Positions 7,522-19,516 of a stretch of DNA of 56,053 nt are shown here, one piece after another. Source of the DNA: Paraburkholderia humisilvae (GTDB taxonomy: Bacteria > Pseudomonadota > Gammaproteobacteria > Burkholderiales > Burkholderiaceae); the NCBI RefSeq assembly GCF_902859855.1, contig NZ_CADIKH010000045.1, forward strand, positions 1 through 56,053. Direction: 5' to 3'. Within the stretch, counting starts at the first letter, position 1; each line of letters opens with the position of its first letter. The notes below the pieces were generated by a model that saw only the letters and a program-made list of their open reading frames with translations, had not been told where the DNA came from and did not search any database. Position numbers and translations under genes: made by a program.

Positions 7522-8970
7522 TTACTGTGGCTGCTTGCGCAGTTGCGCGACCTGCGTCGCGCTGACCGACGAGCGAGGATAACCGAATTGCGCCGTGACG
7601 TAATTGCTAAGCGCGACAATCTGATCGTCAGTCAATTGATTGCCGAATGACGGCATCCATACCTCCGCTTGCTGTGTCTTACGGCTGACACCATGCAGGA
7701 TCACCATCACCAGGTTGGCCGGATCGGCAGCGCCGGTCACGCTGTTGTGAATCAATGACGGGTAAGCACCCGGCGCGCTCGCGCCCACGCCTTCACCCGT
7801 CCAGCGGTGACAGCTCGCACAGTTCGCAATGAAAAGCTGTGCGCCATTGACACCATTGGCACCGCTGAGCACAGCGCCGCGCAACGCAGTCACGGCGGTG
7901 GCCGGCGTGCCAAGCGTGTCGCGCGGCTGCTTTTCCGCACCGCGCACCGGCGGCAGCGCGCGCAGATAAACCGCGATCGAGCGCAGGTCTTCGCCGGACA
8001 GGTACTGCGTGCTGTCCTCGATGATTTTCGCCATCGGCCCCGCCGCATAGGCACGCCCTGGTGCGACCCCGTTCGACAGATAAGCGACGACGTCGGCGGT
8101 GTTCCAGTTGCCGATGCCGCTAACCTTGTCCGGCGTAATGTTGAACGCGTGCCAGCCGGCCTGCACCGCCCCGGAGAAGCGTGCGCGCGACGCCAAACCT
8201 TGTATGAAGTTACGCGGCGTGTGGCACTCGCCGCAATGCGCGAGTCCGTCCACCAGATACGCTCCGCGATTCCATTCGGCGCTCTGTTTCGGATCGGGCA
8301 CAAAGCGCCCCTCGTCGAAGTTGAACAGATTCCAGAAGAGCATCAGCCAGCGTTGATTGAACGGAAACCTCAACTCGTTCGCAGGCGGCGTGTTGTGAAC
8401 CGGCACGATCGTGTTCAGATACGCGCGAATCGCGAACACATCGCGCTCCGTCACCTTCGTGTATGACGGATACGGAAACGCCGGATAGAGCCGCTCGCCT
8501 GTCTTGCCGATCCCTTCGTGCATCGCACGCAAAAATTCCGCGTCGCTCCATTGGCCGATACCGGTGTCGGGGTCCGGCGTGATATTCGGCGTATAGATCG
8601 TGCCGAACGGCGTGCCCATCGCGACCCCGCCGGCGAATGGCCGGGTTTTGTCGGATGTGTGACAGGTCATGCAGTTGCCCGCGCGCGCGAGGTACTCGCC
8701 GCGTTTCACGAGCCCGGCACGGTCCACACCATCAGCCTGCTCGGGCCCCCGCGCGATCGCGACGGCCATCGGCAATTCATCGCTGCGGACCGTCCCTGCG
8801 CCGTACACTTCGAGCCACGCTATATAGAGCGCGAACAACGAGAACGCGGCAGCCAGCGTCGCCATATTGACCGCTCGATGCCGATGCAAACGCCGCTGCT
8901 GCGCGACCCGCTGTTCGCGCAACGCGTCGCCCGCACCAGCCAACCGCACGCGAGACGTTGGATGTGTCAT
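7522..8970 (-). CDS. Tri-heme cytochrome c subunit of FAD-glucose dehydrogenase complex, 482 aa
   Basis: Electron-transfer (beta) subunit that passes electrons from the FAD subunit to ubiquinone or a terminal acceptor at the periplasmic face. Three CxxCH heme sites are visible: CMTCH (about residue 100), CGECH and CASCH, the standard three-domain plan of this family. After a basic N-terminus of about 30 residues a single hydrophobic segment (around 36-54) serves as signal/membrane anchor. The ATG at 8970 follows GGAG by 5 nt. It is the last gene of the gamma-alpha-beta operon, 19 bases after the alpha gene. At 482 aa it is longer than the roughly 425 aa I recall for the B. cepacia subunit, mostly at the N-terminus. 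Gluconate 2-dehydrogenase and alcohol dehydrogenase cytochromes are close relatives, so substrate assignment rests on the neighbour. Confidence 0.9.
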   Translation of the reverse strand: MTHPTSRVRLAGAGDALREQRVAQQRRLHRHRAVNMATLAAAFSLFALYIAWLEVYGAGTVRSDELPMAVAIARGPEQADGVDRAGLVKRGEYLARAGNCMTCHTSDKTRPFAGGVAMGTPFGTIYTPNITPDPDTGIGQWSDAEFLRAMHEGIGKTGERLYPAFPYPSYTKVTERDVFAIRAYLNTIVPVHNTPPANELRFPFNQRWLMLFWNLFNFDEGRFVPDPKQSAEWNRGAYLVDGLAHCGECHTPRNFIQGLASRARFSGAVQAGWHAFNITPDKVSGIGNWNTADVVAYLSNGVAPGRAYAAGPMAKIIEDSTQYLSGEDLRSIAVYLRALPPVRGAEKQPRDTLGTPATAVTALRGAVLSGANGVNGAQLFIANCASCHRWTGEGVGASAPGAYPSLIHNSVTGAADPANLVMVILHGVSRKTQQAEVWMPSFGNQLTDDQIVALSNYVTAQFGYPRSSVSATQVAQLRKQPQ

Positions 8971-8989
8971 CGTCGCTCCGTGGGCTGGA

Positions 8990-10585
8990 TCAGATTTCGC
9001 GCTTCAGCTTGTCGGCAAGCTTCAGCGCAAGTGCGGCGATCGTCAGCGTGCAGTTCACCGAGCCGGCGGTCGGCATCACACTGCTGCCCGCAATAAAAAG
9101 ATTCGGATGATCGTGCGTGCGGCAGTCCGCATCGACAACGGAATCGGCAACATTGCTGCCCATGATCGTTGTACCCATGATGTGATTGTTCGGTGCAAAG
9201 TTATCGTCGAAAGCGACCTCAGTGCCGCCGAAGAGCGCGGCGATCCGCGCGTACTGCTCGTGTGTATCTGCCGCGCTCTTTTTCACGTAGTCGCCGATCG
9301 AGTAATAGATCTCCGGACGTGCGATACCCAGTGCGTCCTTGTGTTCCGCCGACGGCACAATCCGGTTTTGCGGATCGGGCAGCGGCTCGTGAAAACTGTC
9401 GATTGTCACGAAACGCGCCGCGCGGTTGCGAATCTGCCGATCCAGCTCCGCGCCCGTCAAGCCGCTCGCCAGCAGCGACGAGGTAATCGCCAGCGTCGGC
9501 GTCACATTCGACACATGCAGCTTCTTCGCCGCGTAATCCGAACGGAACGCGCCGTCGCGGAAATTCACCACCGACGTCATTTCCATCGGCCCGCGCCCCG
9601 GCCACAACGATTCATTCGCGAGAAACGAAACCCGCGTGCCCAGATGGTCCATCAGGTTGCGGCCGACCTGATCGGAGCGGTTGCCGATGCCGTGCGCAAA
9701 CGCGTCGGACGTCGACATCAGCATCAGCTTTGGCGTTTCGATGCCGTTCGCGGCGAGCACGAACAGCTTGCCGGTGACCCGCGTGCTTTTGCCGGCCGGG
9801 TCCTTGTAATGCACCGCGGTCACAAGCCCTTTGCTATCGGCTTCGACGCGGTACACAACCGCTTGCGCGTGCAACGTCGCGCCCGCCTCCTGCGCTTTCT
9901 CGACATGCACGATGCCGTTGTACATCGCGCCGATCGGGCAGATCGGCATGCAGTTGTTATTGCCGCAGCAGGTCGGTCTCTGATCGTAGGGACGGCTGTT
10001 GCGCGCAACCGGTTCGGGCACGACCTGAAAGCCGTTCGCGTTGAGCACCGCGGTGAAGCGCTGGTCCAGATACGAAAGCGGCAACGCGGGCATCGGATAC
10101 GCTTGCGAGCGCGGCGAACCGAGATCGACCGACGCATCCGGGCCCGATACGCCGAGCGCGACTTCCGCGGCGCTATACCACGGCTCGAGCACTGCATAGG
10201 GGTACGGCCAGTCACGCCCGACGCCGTAGCGCGTCTTCAATTGGAAGTCCTGCGGCAGCAATCGCCACGCGGAGGCCGCCCAATTCCAGGTGGTGCCGCC
10301 GACCACGCGCAGATACTGCGCGTGGTACGGATAGTCGCCCTTCTGGATCAGATAGTCGTTCGCCGGTGTGTACTGCGGATGCGGTGCATACGGCGCCGAT
10401 GGGTAAGGCGTCGCAAGATCGGCTTTCGCCGGCGAATTGCGAAAATTTTCGACGATCTGCCAGCGCGGCACGCGCGGCCCCGCCTCGATCATCAGCACGG
10501 AAGCACCGGCCAGCGCAAGCTGATGGGCGACAAGGCTGCCTGCGACGCCGGAACCGACGACCACGATGTCGGCGGACTCACGCAT
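8990..10585 (-). CDS. FAD-dependent glucose dehydrogenase alpha subunit (GMC oxidoreductase), 531 aa
   Basis: Catalytic subunit oxidising a sugar, most likely glucose at C1, in the periplasm. An ADP-binding Rossmann motif sits at the N-terminus (VVVGSGVAGSLVAHQLALAG). A cysteine cluster CCGNNNCMPICPIGA matches the 3Fe-4S site described for B. cepacia FAD-glucose dehydrogenase. Near the C-terminus are the GMC catalytic histidine (FAPNNHIMGTTIMG) and asparagine (GSVNCTLT). It has no signal peptide of its own, which fits export together with the Tat-signal-bearing gamma subunit. Its start overlaps the gamma gene by 8 bases. From memory the sequence is closely similar to the B. cepacia alpha subunit over its whole length; gluconate or sorbitol dehydrogenase activity remains possible. 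Confidence 0.9.
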   Translation of the reverse strand: MRESADIVVVGSGVAGSLVAHQLALAGASVLMIEAGPRVPRWQIVENFRNSPAKADLATPYPSAPYAPHPQYTPANDYLIQKGDYPYHAQYLRVVGGTTWNWAASAWRLLPQDFQLKTRYGVGRDWPYPYAVLEPWYSAAEVALGVSGPDASVDLGSPRSQAYPMPALPLSYLDQRFTAVLNANGFQVVPEPVARNSRPYDQRPTCCGNNNCMPICPIGAMYNGIVHVEKAQEAGATLHAQAVVYRVEADSKGLVTAVHYKDPAGKSTRVTGKLFVLAANGIETPKLMLMSTSDAFAHGIGNRSDQVGRNLMDHLGTRVSFLANESLWPGRGPMEMTSVVNFRDGAFRSDYAAKKLHVSNVTPTLAITSSLLASGLTGAELDRQIRNRAARFVTIDSFHEPLPDPQNRIVPSAEHKDALGIARPEIYYSIGDYVKKSAADTHEQYARIAALFGGTEVAFDDNFAPNNHIMGTTIMGSNVADSVVDADCRTHDHPNLFIAGSSVMPTAGSVNCTLTIAALALKLADKLKREI

Positions 10586-11141
10586 TCGTCGGCTTCTGCG
10601 ACCAATAGAACGGAATGTCGCGGCAATAGGACGGTACGGTCAGCACGTCATTCACCGGATCGAACATCAGCGCGCTTTCGTAGGCGATGACCTGCACATG
10701 CGGCGGATCGCCGACGAGGCCCAGATACCACGCGCGTACGACCGCCGTCACCGTTCTGGCGAGCACCGGCGTATCGGCCTGCAACGCCGCAATGACCGTA
10801 TCGGACGGCACACCGCCGTGGCTCAGCAGCCAGCTGTTGAGCGTCGCGATGTTCTGCGTGAACTGGTTGTCCGCCTTCGACAGCGCGTCATACGCGCGCT
10901 TGCCGAGCACGCTGTCGAAGCGGGTGCGGCCGGTGAGCTTCTGCGAGAGCGCGATAAATGCGTCGAAGCCGCCACCGGCTGGGGGACGCGTGTCCGCCCA
11001 TGCGGCTGCGATGCGGCCCGCGACGCCTGCCGCAAGCGCGGCAGCGCAGGCACAGGCGCCGGCGAGCCACGCCCGGCGGCTCGCGGAATGCGCCGCCTGC
11101 GGCGAGCGCACGCGCGCGTTGCGCATTTCAGCATCTGTCAT
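10578..11141 (-). CDS. FAD-glucose dehydrogenase gamma (small) subunit with Tat-type signal, 187 aa
   Basis: Small chaperone/escort subunit needed for export and maturation of the alpha subunit. The N-terminus has a twin-arginine-like motif (SRRAWLAG) followed by an Ala-rich hydrophobic core and a possible cleavage site near AWADT. The mature part has the family pattern FDAFIALSQKLTG, LGKRAYDAL, AWYLGLVG, then YESALMFDPV and SYCRDIPFYWSQKP. The ATG at 11141 follows GGAG by 5 nt. It is the first gene of the operon and shares 8 bases with the alpha gene, implying coupled translation. It corresponds to the sorbitol-dehydrogenase small-subunit family (PF12318, from memory). Confidence 0.88.
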   Translation of the reverse strand: MTDAEMRNARVRSPQAAHSASRRAWLAGACACAAALAAGVAGRIAAAWADTRPPAGGGFDAFIALSQKLTGRTRFDSVLGKRAYDALSKADNQFTQNIATLNSWLLSHGGVPSDTVIAALQADTPVLARTVTAVVRAWYLGLVGDPPHVQVIAYESALMFDPVNDVLTVPSYCRDIPFYWSQKPTNA

Positions 11142-11423
11142 AGGGGCTCCAGATCGTGTTCGTATTCCGGCCCGCGAAGCGCATCAACGAAGCGCGCCGT
11201 TCACGGGCGGTCTGCCCCAATACCTGCTATGCGTGGTCTCTGCGCCGCTTGAAGCGGTCTCTCGTCGACGCCGTTGCGTGGATACTTCGCTTGAAAGCCT
11301 CCCGCAAGCGGACTGCGTAAAACTGTGCCGGGGAAATATAACGTCCGCGCGAGCGTTCGACAATCGGCCTGCGAATAGCCCTGCACCGCGCGGTAGAATC
11401 GGCCCTTCCAATCAAAGATCCTA

Positions 11424-12089
11424 ATGAACCTGTACCCGCAAGCCCTCCGTAACCGGCCACGCATGGTGATTGGCGCCGTCGCCGGCCTGCTGGTCGCGCT
11501 GCTGCTACTGCCGTCGCCGGTCAAGCCGACCGCGCGCGCACTGATCGGCTGGGATGCGGCCGTGTGGCTCTACCTCGTGCTGATCTGGGCTCACATGGCC
11601 CGCGCGGATCACGATCAGGTCCGCGACCTCGCGGTGCGCGAGGACGAAAGCGCGGGCTTCGTGCTCGCCATCGTGTCGATCGCGTCGATCGCGAGCATCG
11701 CCGCGATCGTGCTTGAACTCGCCACCGTGAAAGGCGGCGGCCAGAGCGTCGCGCCCGGGGTGTCGCACTATGTGCTGACCGCGCTGACGCTCATCGGCGC
11801 GTGGTTCCTGATTCCGACGATCTTCACGCTGCACTATGCGCGTCTTTACTTCAGCGGCATGACGAAGGAAACCGCGCTGCTCTTTCCGGATCACAAGCTC
11901 GATCCGAACTACTGGGACTTCCTGTACTTCTCGTTCACGATCGCCGTTGCTTCGCAGACGTCCGACGTCGTATTGAGATCGCGGCAGATTCGCCGCGTGG
12001 CGCTCGCGCAATCGATTCTGTCGTTCTATTTCAACGTCGCGATTCTCGGTCTGTGCATCAACATCGCGGCTGGTCTGCTCGGATCGTAA
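11424..12089 (+). CDS. DUF1345 integral membrane protein, 221 aa
   Basis: Inner-membrane protein of unknown biochemical function. Five hydrophobic segments are visible: about residues 13-30, 38-58, 74-98, 112-140 and 193-218. The DUF1345 family pattern is recognisable in DFLYFSFTIAVASQTSDV and in the segment RRVALAQSILSFYFNVAIL. Family size is typically 210-230 aa. It is divergent from the dehydrogenase operon with a 280-bp intergenic region, and monocistronic; a GC-palindrome cluster follows. Some relatives sit near ion channels, but nothing here indicates a role. Confidence 0.85.
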   Translation: MNLYPQALRNRPRMVIGAVAGLLVALLLLPSPVKPTARALIGWDAAVWLYLVLIWAHMARADHDQVRDLAVREDESAGFVLAIVSIASIASIAAIVLELATVKGGGQSVAPGVSHYVLTALTLIGAWFLIPTIFTLHYARLYFSGMTKETALLFPDHKLDPNYWDFLYFSFTIAVASQTSDVVLRSRQIRRVALAQSILSFYFNVAILGLCINIAAGLLGS

Positions 12090-12610
12090 CCCCCGCTCGG
12101 GTCCCGGCGCGGCCGCGCCGGCCGCACATGTAAGAGACGGCGGTCGATTCTCCCGATTTACACACCGCCGGCGGTGCGCCCGCCGTCGCGCGACGGCGCG
12201 CCCGCTCCGCGAGTCAGCGGGGCGCCGCGCCGGCCGCACTTTCCGTCCCGGCGGCAGGTTGCGCGCCTGCCGATTGGCATAACGCTTGCTCCCCAAAGGC
12301 CTGTGCCCTTGTCACGGGTCCGGTGCGCCCGGTGCCACATGCCTGGGTCCGGCAGCGCCTGCGGAACGGTCGCATCGTGCTCGGCTGCAAGCGGCGTTGC
12401 GAATCAGCCAGGCGTCCTGTCGCTCCATGCACTAAATTGTGACGAGTGGTCAGTCGGACCTTCTACAACGGAAACAGGCAGCACTCGCAATGCCCCCATG
12501 CGCCGTCGCTCGAGCACCGGCGCGGCATCCGGCTCTGAAAGCCCAATAAGCGGTTGTGATCGCACAAACGGTGCATCCACGCCGCGGCAGGACGAATCTG
12601 GAAACGATCG
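12090..12610. other. Intergenic region with GC-rich palindromes upstream of the glucan/trehalose block
   Basis: About 520 bases without a supported gene. The first 110 bases hold three perfect GC-rich palindromes. The rest should contain the promoter of the glgE-led block, but no clean -35/-10 pair was identified. No U-tract follows the palindromes, so they are not classic terminators. Confidence 0.5.
12104..12198. repeat. Cluster of three perfect GC palindromes
   Basis: An 18-bp palindrome CCGGCGCGGCCGCGCCGG (12104-12121), a 14-bp palindrome CACCGCCGGCGGTG (12163-12176) and an 18-bp palindrome CGCCGTCGCGCGACGGCG (12181-12198) occur within 95 bp after the DUF1345 stop. They could form stable RNA hairpins or be protein-binding sites; GC-rich genomes also generate palindromes by chance. 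Confidence 0.7.
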
Positions 12611-15600
12611 ATGGAAGCTCCCCACGCCTATGCGCCGCGGATCTACTTTGTTCACTCCCTGCTTGTCGGCCCGATCGACGTGTGGTCTGCTCAATTCGAG
12701 CACGCAGCCGCACTCGGCTTCGACCATGTGCTGGCTGGTGCGCTGTTTAAGCCTGGCGCCGCCGGGCACACGCAGATCGTCAGCGACCATGCGCAATTGC
12801 ATCCGGTGTTCGGCAGCAGCCAGCCCGCCGCCGAACTGTTGCAGCGCCTCACCGAATCCGCGCGTCAGTGTGGCCTCACGCTGCTAGCCGATCTGGTGAT
12901 CGACCGCGTCGCCGCCGACGGCGCGCTGTTCAACGCGCATCGCGACTGGTTTCATCCTTTCGAACCTGAGGAAGCACGGCTCGATCCGCGCCACGCGCGA
13001 CACGAAGACAACGTCGCCTACGCGAACTATCACGGCGATGCGGCCGCGCAACTGATCGACTGGTGGACTCAGGTGATGCGTGCGCTCGCCGAAGCCGGCA
13101 TCGGCGGGTTTCGCTTCGATTCGCCGCATCGCGTGCCGTCGTCCGTGTGGCGGCGGCTGTGCGACGGCGTGCGCGCGCAGCATCCGTCGGCGCGTTTCCT
13201 CGCGGCCACGCCGGGCCTCACGCGCGCCGAGGTGTTGAGCCTCGAAGGCGCCGGCTTCGATAGCGTGTTTTCGTCGGCGCGCTGGTGGGACTTCCGCGCG
13301 CCATGGATGCTCGACGAACATCAGGCGCTATTGCGTGTCGGCGCACCGATTGCATTCCCAGAGGCACCGTACGGCACGCGTCTCGTGCACGATGTCGTCG
13401 ACACGCACGACGCGACCATTGTCGAACGTGTGTATCGGCGCGCGCTCGCCGCGGCGACCACGATCGGCACCGGCTGGCTGATGCCGATGGGCTTCGAATA
13501 CGGTGTCGCTGAACCCATGTCGTATCTGCATGGCGATCCGCGCGCGTTCGCCGGGCAATGCAATGCGCGGCGCTTCGACCTGAGCACGTCCGTCAAGCAC
13601 ACGAACGCGTTGCAGCGTGATACCTGGACCTTGCAGACCGCCGGCGAACTGCGCGTGCTCAGTGCGCCCGATGCGCCGCTCGCCGTGCTGCTGCGCGGCG
13701 ACCAGCGCGATCTGCGCCACGCGAACGAAGCTTTGCTGGCCGTATTCAATCCCGAACTGAGCGTACCGGTGCACGGCGACCCTGCGCGCTTCCTCGACGG
13801 CGTGCCCGGCGGCTTCACGCGCTTCGTGCCGCTCAACAGCGATGCCCGCTTGCCGCCCGCGCCGCTCAAGCCCTTCGCCGTCGCGCCCGCCGGCTTCCGG
13901 CTGCTGAGCGCGGTGCCGGACAAGCCGGTGGTGCTCGCGCCGCCCGCCGACAAGCGCACCAGCAAGACCTCCGCGCACAAGACCGTGCTCGACGCGATCG
14001 CGGCCCCGCGCGTCGCGATCGAAAGCGTCACGCCGTCGGTCCACTACGGGCGCTTTCCGGCCAAGCGTGTGGTCGGCGAACGCATCCCGGTCAGCGCCGC
14101 GATCTTCGCCGAAGGACACGACAAGATCGCCGCCGCGGTAATCTGGCGCGCCGCCGATGAAACCGCGTGGCATGAAGCGCCGATGACGCCCGTGCAACCC
14201 GCGGGCAACGACTTGTGGGAAGCGCGCATTCCGCTCGAGCGGGTCGGCCGTCACGAGTTCACGGTGATCGCGTGGCGCGACGACTTCGCGTCGCTGGTCG
14301 ACCATATGCAGAAGAAGCTGAACGCCGACCAGCCCGTCGATCTCGAACTCGAAGAAGCGAAACATCTGTTCGCACTCGTGCTTGCCGAAATCGAAACGGC
14401 CGGTGATGGCGGGGCGGACCCGAAGCCGCTCGAAGCGGTGGTCAAGGCGTTCACCAAGGCCGACACCGCGAACCGCCTGCAGATCGTGCTCGCGCCGGCG
14501 ACCGCGCAAGCGGTCGCGGCCGCGCGCCACCGGCCTTCGCTGTCGCGCGACGGCGCAGTCTACAAGATCGACGCCGAACGCTCGGCCGCGCGTTTTGCGA
14601 GCTGGTACGAGATCTTTCCGCGCTCGATGAGCGACGACGAGCACCGCCACGGCACCTTCGACGATGTGATCAGTAAGCTGCCGCGCATCCGCGACATGGG
14701 CTTCGACGTGCTGTACTTCCCGCCGATTCACCCGATCGGCAAGGCCAACCGCAAAGGCCGCAACAACACGCTGACGGCCGGCCCGGACGACGTCGGCAGT
14801 CCGTATGCGATCGGCGGCGAAGCGGGCGGCCATACGGCCGTGCATCCGCAACTCGGCACGCTCGATGATTTCCGCCGCATGCTCGCCGCCGCGCACGACC
14901 ATGGCCTCGAAATCGCGCTCGACTTCGCGATTCAATGCTCGCCCGACCACCCATGGCTGAAGGACCACCCGACGTGGTTCGCGTGGCGCCCCGACGGCAC
15001 GCTGCGCTACGCGGAAAACCCGCCGAAGAAGTATCAGGACATCGTGAACCCGGACTTCTATGCGCGCGATGCGAAGCCCGACCTGTGGATCGCGCTGCGC
15101 GATGTAATCCTGTTCTGGGTCGATGCCGGCGTGCGCGCGTTCCGCGTCGACAATCCGCACACGAAGCCGCTGCCGTTCTGGGAATGGATGATTGCCGATG
15201 TGCGCGCGCGCCACCCGGATGTGATCTTTCTGTCGGAAGCGTTCACGCGGCCGCGCGTGATGGCGCGCCTCGCGAAGGTCGGCTTCTCGCAGTCATACAC
15301 GTACTTCACGTGGCGCGAGTCGAAGCGCGACTTCACCGAGTATCTGACCGAACTCACGCAGACCAGCCTGCGCGACTACTTCCGGCCGAATTTCTTCGTC
15401 AACACGCCGGACATCAACCCGCGGCATCTGCAAGGCTCGGGCCGCGCGGGCTTCGTGATCCGCGCGGCGCTGGCGGCCACCCTGTCCGGGCTGTGGGGTG
15501 TCTATAGCGGCTTCGAGCTGTGCGAAGCGGCTGCGTTGCCGAACAGCGAGGAATACCTCGACTCGGAAAAGTATCAATTGCGTGCATGGGACTGGAACCG

Positions 15601-16048
15601 GCCGGGCAATATCGTCGGCGAAATCACCGCGTTGAATCGCATTCGCCGCACGAACCCCGCGCTGCATACGCATCTGGGCCTCTCGTTCCTGCCCGCGCAC
15701 AACGACCACATCCTGTTGTTCGAGAAAGCGACCGATGCGCGCGATAACGTGATCGTCGTCGCGATCAATCTCGATCCGTTCCACGAACAGGGCGCGGACA
15801 TCGAACTCTCGTGGGCGACGTTCAATCGCTGGTACTTGCACGATCACGCCACACTCGACGTGGTCGACCAGATGAGCGGCGAACGCTTCCAGTGGCAGGG
15901 CCGCTGGCAGCACGTGCAACTCGATCCGAACACCCGGCCTTTCGCGATCTGGCGCATCGAGCCCGCAGGCGGTCTGCCGCGCGAAACGATCCCGGAAGCC
16001 GAATATGCGGCCGCCGCCGGCGGTTCAGCAGACCCCCTCTCAGAATGA
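12611..16048 (+). CDS. glgE: GlgE, alpha-1,4-glucan:maltose-1-phosphate maltosyltransferase with extra N-terminal GH13-like domain, 1145 aa
   Basis: Adds maltosyl units from maltose 1-phosphate to a growing alpha-1,4-glucan. The GlgE part is roughly residues 466-1145, beginning at the typical IESVTPSVHYGRFPAKRVVG. Its catalytic set is present: nucleophile Asp847 (FRVDNPHTKP), acid/base Glu876 (IFLSEAFTRP) and Asp934 (NTPDINPRH). Ahead of it, residues 1-440 form a second amylase-like half with FRFDSPHRVP (Asp170) and VVDTHDAT. At the position of the glutamate it reads FLAATPG, so Ala199 stands where Glu is needed and the domain is probably inactive. Ordinary GlgE is 650-700 aa. A GGA motif about 9 nt upstream supports the ATG at 12611. 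The gene leads a seven-gene block, with treS 9 bases downstream. Confidence 0.92.
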   Translation: MEAPHAYAPRIYFVHSLLVGPIDVWSAQFEHAAALGFDHVLAGALFKPGAAGHTQIVSDHAQLHPVFGSSQPAAELLQRLTESARQCGLTLLADLVIDRVAADGALFNAHRDWFHPFEPEEARLDPRHARHEDNVAYANYHGDAAAQLIDWWTQVMRALAEAGIGGFRFDSPHRVPSSVWRRLCDGVRAQHPSARFLAATPGLTRAEVLSLEGAGFDSVFSSARWWDFRAPWMLDEHQALLRVGAPIAFPEAPYGTRLVHDVVDTHDATIVERVYRRALAAATTIGTGWLMPMGFEYGVAEPMSYLHGDPRAFAGQCNARRFDLSTSVKHTNALQRDTWTLQTAGELRVLSAPDAPLAVLLRGDQRDLRHANEALLAVFNPELSVPVHGDPARFLDGVPGGFTRFVPLNSDARLPPAPLKPFAVAPAGFRLLSAVPDKPVVLAPPADKRTSKTSAHKTVLDAIAAPRVAIESVTPSVHYGRFPAKRVVGERIPVSAAIFAEGHDKIAAAVIWRAADETAWHEAPMTPVQPAGNDLWEARIPLERVGRHEFTVIAWRDDFASLVDHMQKKLNADQPVDLELEEAKHLFALVLAEIETAGDGGADPKPLEAVVKAFTKADTANRLQIVLAPATAQAVAAARHRPSLSRDGAVYKIDAERSAARFASWYEIFPRSMSDDEHRHGTFDDVISKLPRIRDMGFDVLYFPPIHPIGKANRKGRNNTLTAGPDDVGSPYAIGGEAGGHTAVHPQLGTLDDFRRMLAAAHDHGLEIALDFAIQCSPDHPWLKDHPTWFAWRPDGTLRYAENPPKKYQDIVNPDFYARDAKPDLWIALRDVILFWVDAGVRAFRVDNPHTKPLPFWEWMIADVRARHPDVIFLSEAFTRPRVMARLAKVGFSQSYTYFTWRESKRDFTEYLTELTQTSLRDYFRPNFFVNTPDINPRHLQGSGRAGFVIRAALAATLSGLWGVYSGFELCEAAALPNSEEYLDSEKYQLRAWDWNRPGNIVGEITALNRIRRTNPALHTHLGLSFLPAHNDHILLFEKATDARDNVIVVAINLDPFHEQGADIELSWATFNRWYLHDHATLDVVDQMSGERFQWQGRWQHVQLDPNTRPFAIWRIEPAGGLPRETIPEAEYAAAAGGSADPLSE

Positions 16049-16057
16049 AGGTGCGAC

Positions 16058-19508
<3,451 letters not shown>

Positions 19509-19516
<8 letters not shown>

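Noticed and set aside
8867..10690. Open frame of 607 codons on the plus strand opposite the glucose dehydrogenase alpha gene
   Set aside because: Arg/His-rich shadow; the opposite strand carries clear GMC oxidoreductase motifs.
13328..15214. Open frame of 628 codons on the minus strand inside glgE
   Set aside because: Same codon-bias artefact; no motif and fully overlapped by conserved GlgE coding sequence.
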